A DNA stretch of 64,000 bases from contig NC_090761.1 in assembly GCF_036898095.1 (NCBI RefSeq), positions 42,526,850-42,590,849 on the forward strand. The letters run 5' to 3'. Made by a program: the position numbers and the translations under genes. Positions 57,173 through 64,000 of this stretch are shown piece after piece; position 1 is the stretch's first letter, and each line of letters opens with the position of its first letter. The notes under the pieces were generated by a model. The model saw only the letters and a list, made by a program, of their open reading frames with translations. It was not told where the DNA came from and made no database searches. The stretch comes from Palaemon carinicauda (taxonomy: Eukaryota; Arthropoda; Malacostraca; Decapoda; Palaemonidae).

Positions 57173-59039
57173 TCGCGCTTCAGCTCAGCTGATCGGCTTT
57201 TTACATCAGTCGTGGTAAACCAAAGCAATAAAAAGGATGGCTGCCCCCTTTGGTCCAAAGAATAGCAAATAAACTAAGTATTTGCATTTTATTTATTATC
57301 ACCAAAACATTCATGAAGTAGATAAATAAAGTAAGTTTCTCACTAGAACTCAGTATCGAAGCTATAAAATAATCTGTGCATTTATTTAAAATGTATTGTA
57401 AATACTGCAATACAATCTATACAAAAATAATTCGAGTTATCGGCCATTTGTACTTTTCTCTTTTGATAATAACATACAGTAATTTACAGTATTATATACA
57501 GTAATCTAAGATGATACAATAAGTCAAACATTTGTAATAACCTGATTTTTACTTTATATGAAAGAGGACTATTTGTTGACTTCTGAAAATTGAAGGCATT
57601 TGAGTTAGATTATGCATGCCCTAGGCCAAAATTTTACTCTAGGGGTACTTGTACAGTAACGATTTACGGACAATTCATGCTACAAACATTCTCCTGGTCC
57701 CTATTGTGTTCATTGGGTGAGGAGTGTTGCGTCATTGTAATTTTGATAAACATCATATTAGACAACAATTTCATTAATTTCCGATTTATGATTTCATCTC
57801 TATACAGGCATTTTCAAATTTGCATTTGTATATAACACACAATGTCTTACATACTCTCAGCTTTTATAAGTGGCATGTATTGACTTCAATTGATAAATCC
57901 TTGAAAACCTATTGAAATTTGAACAAAAAATTTTATACTTGGGTTGTATTTGTTTAAAAAAAAACTAGTTTAATCTTTCCTACAGTTCTACTATTTTATT
58001 TAAATAATTTCCTGCTAATGCTTACAGTTTTAAATTAGACTTCCCAGGAACACTACTTTTCTGTGCAATTCCTTGTGCTCATGCTAATAACATTGAAATG
58101 CTATATATTATCATATGAAGGGGATTATCTTTGTTTTTTCACAGTATGATTTTACTTTGTGTCAAGGTGACAAGAAAATTACGTAACTAAAAGTTTTTTT
58201 CATAATCTAGAGATGGAAAGTAAAGTACTCAATGCTCTTGCAACAGGCCTTGAAAAGATTTTAAACCTAATGGTTGGTAATTAATTCACTTCTTTACTGT
58301 GGTAAGGAAATGGAAAAGTTTAGCCACTAGCAAATAGCACACACATTTTGTTTTTATAATTTCTTCCTTAGACTAGCTTATGCAACAAATTTCAAATGGT
58401 CAGTCATTAGTGATCATTCAAAAACTCTGCAAGTAGTCAAGGATTTGTCTAGTAAAAATTAGGACCTCCAGATGTCAATTAGCCCTTTTATTATTATTTT
58501 TTTTTTTTTTTAAATATAAACGTTTTATTTGAACTAGTCTTTAGGAAAATGCATTTTTTTAATTGCTCAATACAGTGAATATGCATGGTAACAAATGCCC
58601 TGGAGTGTTCTTGAATTTTTTTATGATCGTAGTACAAGGAAAAACCCTCCCCACCAATTGCATATCTTTGAGATTTAAGTTATGCTTCCTATTCTAGTTT
58701 TGGCATATAAAGGTGATGTCACCAGGTTTCAATTCCAGTATTGCCATTGTTAAGGTGAATGGCAAGCACTTAATTATTCTCTAAAATTGTAGCTGTAATG
58801 GTGGCCTTGAAATATCCTGGCTAAATTGTAGCAAAGCTTCTATGGTAAATTTTATACAATATGTTATTTATTCTGATTATGGTGATACTGTTTAATTACT
58901 ATTACTGTACTGTATTATCTGAAGTATTAGTGTAAGAAGTGCAAAACTATATTTACAAAATGGTTTTGGGCTAGATAGATTTTAATATAATACAGTATTA
59001 AGAATTTTTCAGAATCCAGTCATTTTTTTTTTTATATAG
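57173..59039. other. Intron sequence, nothing recognised
   Basis: AT-rich and without supported ORFs. It may include the 5' end of the hAT element (minus strand), but no terminal repeat or zinc-finger motif was readable. Confidence 0.5.
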
Positions 59040-59078
59040 ACCTGTCCTGGTGTTCATATTGGTTCTCTGTCGAAGGTG
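59040..59078 (+). other. Candidate 39-nt microexon of the kinesin gene
   Basis: A strong acceptor (about 12 T followed by ATATAG, ending at 59039) and a consensus donor (GTG|GTAAGT, at 59079) bound 39 nt, a multiple of three. In the phase of the 40679 donor it is open and would add 13 residues (DLSWCSYWFSVEG) inside AGSPG. I know of no conserved counterpart at this place, so it may be a chance pair of splice signals. Confidence 0.25.
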
Positions 59079-59639
59079 GTAAGTATTGACATCTACCCAA
59101 AAGCTAAATTATTTCCTGTTTTCTTTCTTTGTAATAAACCTGCTCTTATAATGATGTATTGTGAATATATAGCGGTGTAATGCAATGATTCAGTGTGTTT
59201 TGTCATACCTCCTTTGTCATGCAGTTTTCTCATCAATGGGTTTATTTTTGGGAATCGATCTACCCACAGTCCAAATTGTGGTTTTGTTATTTAGGAAGTT
59301 CTTTAGAAAACCATTATAAATTCTTATAGATAAAGGATTAATAAAAGATGGTTTGTTTTGCACTCCTGTGAAGGTTGTTCAAGTAATTCATTGCTGAGTG
59401 ATAATGATTCTAATCATCTTTCTATCATGTGCCAGAGTCAAAAGTGTATTTTGAAATGCTGTTGATAGAACAGTTCCTCTTATAAAGAAATATGTTCAGT
59501 TAGTGCACAACCATATGAAAGATTCCAACCGTAAAATCAAATTGTTTAGTTCAAGGGGAAATGCCAGAGAAGACTAGGTTAGTTGATCCCAGTGAGGGTT
59601 GGGTTGCTAATCCCACTCCACTATTACTAAGATTGCCAG

Positions 59640-61160
59640 TTATGATAGTGATGAGCATCATAAGATTTTTTCTTAGTATGTTCAATGTAAAGAGGCTAGT
59701 GGGCCTTTAGGCGAATACACTGGTACTAGCCTAGCACTTTGTAGACTCAATAGCCTGGCAGTTTTGTTCAAGCAATACGACAGCACTAGCTTAAATTCAG
59801 AAGAAATTGGTAACCAGGTTGGAATGCCTGTTTCAGGTAACAGAAGTACTCCTATCTATGGTGATTCTGAGCTGGATAAGTCTTCTACCGCAGTTTTTTT
59901 CTAGGGAAATTGAACATACTGTATTAGCAGATCAGTTAAGAGGGAAACAGCAAATACTACCAAACAAATGGCCTCTCTTTTGTAGTTGGTAGGGAAGACC
60001 AAACGTGGACATGTGGACATGTTTGTGACCCCTCTCAACAAGAAAATAAATGTTTTGTGGTCCAGTACCAGCTCTATTAGCATGAAAGGTAGGCACCCTG
60101 TTACAGGACTAGTTAAATCGTAGATATATCCAGTATGCATTTCTTCCTTTCTCAATGATTCGGGCAATGATAACCTAGTACAAGGTATCTTCAAACAGTA
60201 CGATAGCTCTGGTGGGCCCATTTTCCCCTGAGAGAATAGTTTATGGATTTGTGGTTTCTGTTGTTGAAATGTCCAAGGAGGTTGTCTTATAGGACCAATC
60301 TTCTCAGACAACCAATTTTGAGAGATGTTCATCCATGCGCTACATCTAACTGCAGTGAGACTGTCCACCGTATTCTCCGTATTCTCAGAGATGAAGGATT
60401 TTTATGTCTTCTAGACTGTCTATTTGAGGTTCCAAGAGACAGTTTATACTTAATACTATTATCAAACATCTAGGAATAGATTTATCTGCGTCAGGCATTA
60501 TGGCTGATGTTTTCAGGTCTTTTACTATTGGGAACTGGTTGTCAGAACAGGTTTTTAGAATGTAGATGTAGTCTTGCAATATTTAAAAAGCTCTAATTTT
60601 GAACATTTGGCATATCTATCTAAAAATATCACAACTAAAACACCTCTTCTTTTACTTTAATCCTCAGTTAAATTAGTGGACTACAGGCTCTTTCTTATAG
60701 TGTGGGTTTTAGCAATGAGAAAATTATTTGGCCTCTATAACCAACCTTCAGGGTGAAGAATGATTTCAGGACAAAAGGTTTACCTCAATTATTCCTCTTT
60801 TATTCTAGGCAGAAAGAAGTCAGTAATACATTGGAAAATGTATTTTTATACCCCCTGAGAGACGTAAAGTTTATTTATACAAAACTGGAAGCATTAGGGG
60901 AAAGGGTCTTAAATGTTTTGTGGGGTCAGGATTTCAAACCTTCTTTTCTTTAAAAATGCTATGCCTTTTATTAATAAAGAGTTTAGTTGCAGAATCTCAC
61001 AGAGAATTGGAATCAGGCCTAATGAAGGACCTGGTGATTAAAGTTCATTATATTGGGATTGCACTTCTCTTATTTTCTATAGGAATTTTTTTGGATAGAG
61101 GTTTGGCTCATTTACCAAATACTCAAAATAAGACCTTTATTTTTATAGCAGTTACTGGGC
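59640..61160 (+). pseudogene. Decayed DIRS retrotransposon: RNase H, C-terminal domain and YR traces
   Basis: In changing + strand frames: VTEVLLSMVILSWISLLPQF then HTVLADQLRGKQQILPNKW (59855-59980), equivalent to SLLTRFIQGNLNVMADCLSR of DIRS-A. VDMFVTPLNKKINVLW at about 60010-60060 matches DLFAT...KRLP. ALHLTAVRLS is at about 60335. VVLQYLKSSNFEHLAYLS at about 60567-60620 matches the VVLRFLMSDRFEPLQSASL segment of the YR. PLRDVKFIYTKLEALGERVL at about 60855-60915 matches CPVRALKFYLKRTKPLKG. Numerous stops. The 3' end is cut by the LINE at about 61165. Confidence 0.75.
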
Positions 61161-61164
61161 ATTG

Positions 61165-62514
61165 GATGCTAAGGTAGCTTTTAGCACTTGTTGGAGAATT
61201 GGTAATGTTACTCCTTTATGTAAATGTGTTTGTGGTAGCTCAAGTCCCACTGATTACCACCCAATTTCCATAACGCCCATATTATCTAAAGTTTTTGAAT
61301 GTCTACTGGCAAAACGTCTTAATAGATTTGCTGAAGGTAATCATATATTCCCTAGTTTGCAATTTGGTTTACGTAAAGGCCTTGGAGCATGTGATGCCCT
61401 TCTTACAATCTCCAATGCTGTACAGAAATCCCTTGATTGTGGTCAGGAAGTTCGTATGATTGGCCTTGATTTTAGTGCGGCCTTTGACCGTGTTAATCAT
61501 GAGGCCCTTGTTTTCAAACTCAAACAGTTGGGAGTGGGTGGGTCGTTTCTTAGCATTATTATTGATTTTTTAAGTAATAGATCTCAAAGAGTTGTTGTTG
61601 ATGGGAACCATAGTGAGTATAGGAATGTGATATCTGGTGTTCCACAGGGTAGTGTTCTTGGCCCATTACTTTCCATACTATATACACATGACATGTGGTT
61701 TGGCCTAGAAAACAAGCTTGTTACATATGCAGATGATGCTACTCTCTTTGCATCAATTCCATACCCTGAATGTAGATCTGGGGTTGGTGAATCCTTTAAT
61801 AGAGATTTAGCTAAAATTATTGCATGGTGCAAATTATGGGGTATGAAGTTGAATCCTAATAAAACTCAAAGTATGATTGTAAGTAGGTCAAGGACGGTGG
61901 CTCCTCAACCTCCAGATCTCAGTATTGATAATGTTTCATTAAATTTGTATGACTTTTAAAATTTTAGGTGAGATTCTCAACAGCAAATTTACTTTTGAGA
62001 AACACATTAGGTCTGAGTCTTCTTCAATTGTACAAAAAATTGGCTTATAGAGAAAGTCTTACAAGTTTTTCAGTGATCAATCTATTCTGAAGAAGTGTTT
62101 TAATTCTTTCATTCTACCTTGTTTTGAGTATTGCTCTCCTGTCTGGTGTTCAGCTGCTGATTCTCATCTTAATTTGTTGGACAGAAACTTATGGTTTATT
62201 AAATTTCTTATTCCTGATTTAGATATTAATCTTTGGCACCGTCGTTCAATTAGTTCATTATGTATGTTGCATAAGATTTTTCATAACTCTGACCATCCTT
62301 TACATTCAGATCTCCCTGAACAATTCTATCCTGTTCGTAATACTAGGCAGGCAGTTAATTTAATAGCCAGGCCTTCTCCATCATGAGGCTCAATACTACA
62401 CAGTATTCTAGAAGTTTTATTCTAGCGGTTGCCAAGTTGTGGAATGATCTTCCTAATCGGGTAGTTGAATCAGTAGAACTTCAAAAGTTCAAAGTTGAGC
62501 AAATGTTTTTATGT
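61165..62514 (+). pseudogene. LINE reverse transcriptase fragment with frame breaks
   Basis: From 61180: WRIGNVTPLCK, DYHPISITPILSKVFECLLA, GLDFSAAFDRVNHEALVFKL, GVPQGSVLGPLLSILYTHDM, YADDATLFASIP (catalytic YADD) and WGMKLNPNKTQSMIVSRSRT. The frame shifts near 61950 (after SLNLYD), and again a stop at about 62050. Then SFILPCFEYCSPVWCSAADS, LWHRRSISSLCMLHKIFHN, and after another break near 62385, SRSFILAVAKLWNDLPNRVV to a terminal stop at about 62514. It has the usual order of jockey/CR1-type LINE C-termini. The endonuclease and 5' RT are missing. Clade is uncertain. Inactive. Confidence 0.9.
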
Positions 62515-62756
62515 TGACCAGGCTGACATGAGTCTTTTTATAGTTTATATATGACATATCTGTTGTTGAGGTTGTTAATAGTTTATATAGGACATATCTG
62601 TTTTAATGTTGTCACTGTTTTTAGAATGATTTATTGTGAATTTATTCTCATCATTTATTTATTTCCTTATTTCCTTTCCTCACTGGGCTATTTCTCCTAA
62701 TGGAGCCCTTGGGCTTATAGCATCTTGCTTTTCCAACTAGGGTTGTAGCTTGGCTA

Positions 62757-62795
<39 letters not shown>

Positions 62796-62800
62796 GAGTT
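61165..62800 (+). mobile_element. 5'-truncated non-LTR retrotransposon (LINE) with TAA tail
   Basis: The insertion starts in the middle of the RT domain and runs to a 3' tail of (TAA)n at 62757-62797. The 3' UTR contains TTTATTTATTTCCTTATTTC, CTCACTGGGCTATTTCTCC and CCAACTAGGGTTGTAGCTTG, shared with three other insertions here. It sits against the DIRS remnant at 61160. Confidence 0.88.
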
Positions 62801-63214
62801 AAATAAAAGATTAATATTAATTCTTTAAATTCTTAAAATATGGTTATAGTATTAAATTGACCATGAAAAATATAGTTTTAAAGTTACTGAGGATGTATCT
62901 GGAAGAAATTCTTAAATTTGAAACTCCTTTTTATTATTGAATTTTGGTGCCACATGAGTATTAAGTATTAAATTTTCTAATCTGTAAGTGCAAATTATTA
63001 AATGAATTACTTATTTAACAGTGAACTACCACTAAACAGGTATTAAATAAAAAATTAGTCTGGTAATGAAGGTGTCTATTTAGGCAAGGGATTAAAATTT
63101 CCTCTATCTTTCCTTTGCAATCCCATCCCCATCTAAGCGTGGACTTTTGTAAAATGAACACAAGAGAAGGTTCATGGAAATAAGTGGAATTTTTATAATA
63201 AAATTATTTCTATA
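62801..63214. other. Intron sequence, nothing recognised
   Basis: AT-rich spacer between two LINE-tail insertions that face each other tail to tail. Confidence 0.6.
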
Positions 63215-63232
63215 CTTACCTAATTATTATTA

Positions 63233-63287
<55 letters not shown>

Positions 63288-64000
63288 CATTATTTGTTAT
63301 TATTACATGCTAAACTGTAACTCTAGTTGGAAAAGCAACATGCTATAAGCCCAAGGGCTCCAACAAAGAAAAATAGCCCAGGGAGGAAAGGAAACAATGA
63401 AATAAATAAACTACACAAGAAGTAATAATCAAAATAAAATATTTTCAAGAACAGTAACATCAAATTAGATCTCTCATATATAAACCTTAAATTTTTAAAA
63501 TAACAAGAGGAAGAGAAATAAGATAGAACAGCGTACCCAAGTTTACCCTCAAGCAAGAGAACTCTAATCTAAGACAGTGGAAGGTCATGGTACAGAGGCT
63601 ATGACAATACCAAAGACTAGAGAACAATGGTTTGATTTTGCAGTGTCCTTCTCTGAAAAGAGTTGCTTACCATAGCTAAAAAGTCTCTTCTACCCTTACC
63701 AAGAGTAAAGGTAGGCACTGAACAATTACAATGCATTAGTTAACCACTTGAGCGAAAAAGAATTGTTTGGTAATCTGTGTTGTCAGGTGTATGAGGATAG
63801 AAGAGAATGTGGAAAGAATAGTCCAGACTTTTCGGTGTATGTGCAGGAAAAGGAAAAATGAGCTGTAACCAAAGAGAGGAATCATATACTGTACTTGCCC
63901 CAAACTCTCCACTGAATAGTGATGTCAAGCAACTATTGCATTAGTTTTAACTTCAAGACTAAAAGACAAAGGCGATATGATGTATCCCTGTACAATCATT
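63215..64000 (-). mobile_element. LINE-tail family copy, minus strand, running off the window
   Basis: On the minus strand the 3' tail is (TAA)n (63218-63300, seen as ATT on +), preceded by the shared terminal block (complement of TTGGAAAAGCAACATGCTAT and AGGGCTCCAACAAAGAAAAA). Upstream of the shared block (63420-64000) the sequence differs from the coding LINE at 61165 and contains no RT motif, so this is either a longer 3' UTR variant or a non-autonomous partner using the same tail. The match with 26225-26390 extends further than with 62640-62757. Confidence 0.75.

Noticed and set aside
59901..60368. 155-aa minus-strand frame
   Set aside because: It covers + strand DIRS RNase H/C-terminal traces and has no recognisable content.
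63323..63556. Hydrophobic 77-aa minus-strand frame as a membrane protein gene
   Set aside because: It is the translation of the repeated LINE-tail 3' sequence, which recurs at other places in the window.

Overview
The window is eukaryotic, intron-rich, AT-rich nuclear DNA, most probably from a decapod crustacean or close relative. The only host gene I can support is the middle part of a kinesin-3 gene of the unc-104/KIF1A type on the + strand. Ten phase-compatible exons between 10686 and 40679 encode the segment from the [20 protein letters not shown] region through to the AEAGSPG region. The motor and FHA parts lie upstream of the window and the PH-domain tail downstream. Everything after 40680 behaves as one very large intron (more than 23 kb), apart from one speculative 39-nt microexon. 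An extra exon-like block at 696 resembles the start of the 10686 exon in sequence and phase, and may be an alternative exon. The crustacean assignment is inference: it rests on the arthropod-like kinesin sequence, the abundance of DIRS elements and the long (TA)n, (CT)n, (TAA)n microsatellites.

The introns are dominated by mobile DNA, above all DIRS-order (tyrosine-recombinase) retrotransposons. DIRS-A (about 11974-18482) looks intact: inverted terminal repeats, an internal complementary region, a gag-like ORF, RT/RNase H and a tyrosine recombinase (YR). DIRS-B (about 29084-35337) has 170-bp inverted repeats that look identical, sits inside a (TA)n tract and carries an intact YR, but its gag and RT frames are damaged. 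DIRS-D (about 44380-56322) is old and broken. DIRS-C (about 49493-55849), a decayed relative of DIRS-A, lies inside the internal complementary region of DIRS-D. DIRS-D itself splits a hAT (ZBED5/Buster-like) transposase remnant on the minus strand, giving a three-level nest: hAT, then DIRS-D, then DIRS-C. Two further DIRS remnants lie at 20545-20985 and 59640-61160. All six DIRS-derived segments run in the sense direction of the kinesin gene.

Other elements are a pogo/Tigger transposase fragment (3470-4210, minus), a 1.5-kb element with Tigger-like ends (6995-8502), two near-perfect foldback elements (8647-8795, 21022-21262), a P-element/THAP-like transposase remnant (21510-22610, minus), a piggyBac-type MITE with TTAA ends (27181-27489), an RTE-like LINE 3' end (42485-42895) and a 5'-truncated LINE (61165-62800). 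The LINE's terminal sequence and microsatellite tail recur in three other insertions (26225-26490, 40262-40415, 63215-64000). I see no tRNA, rRNA or CRISPR. The remaining intron sequence holds nothing I recognise.
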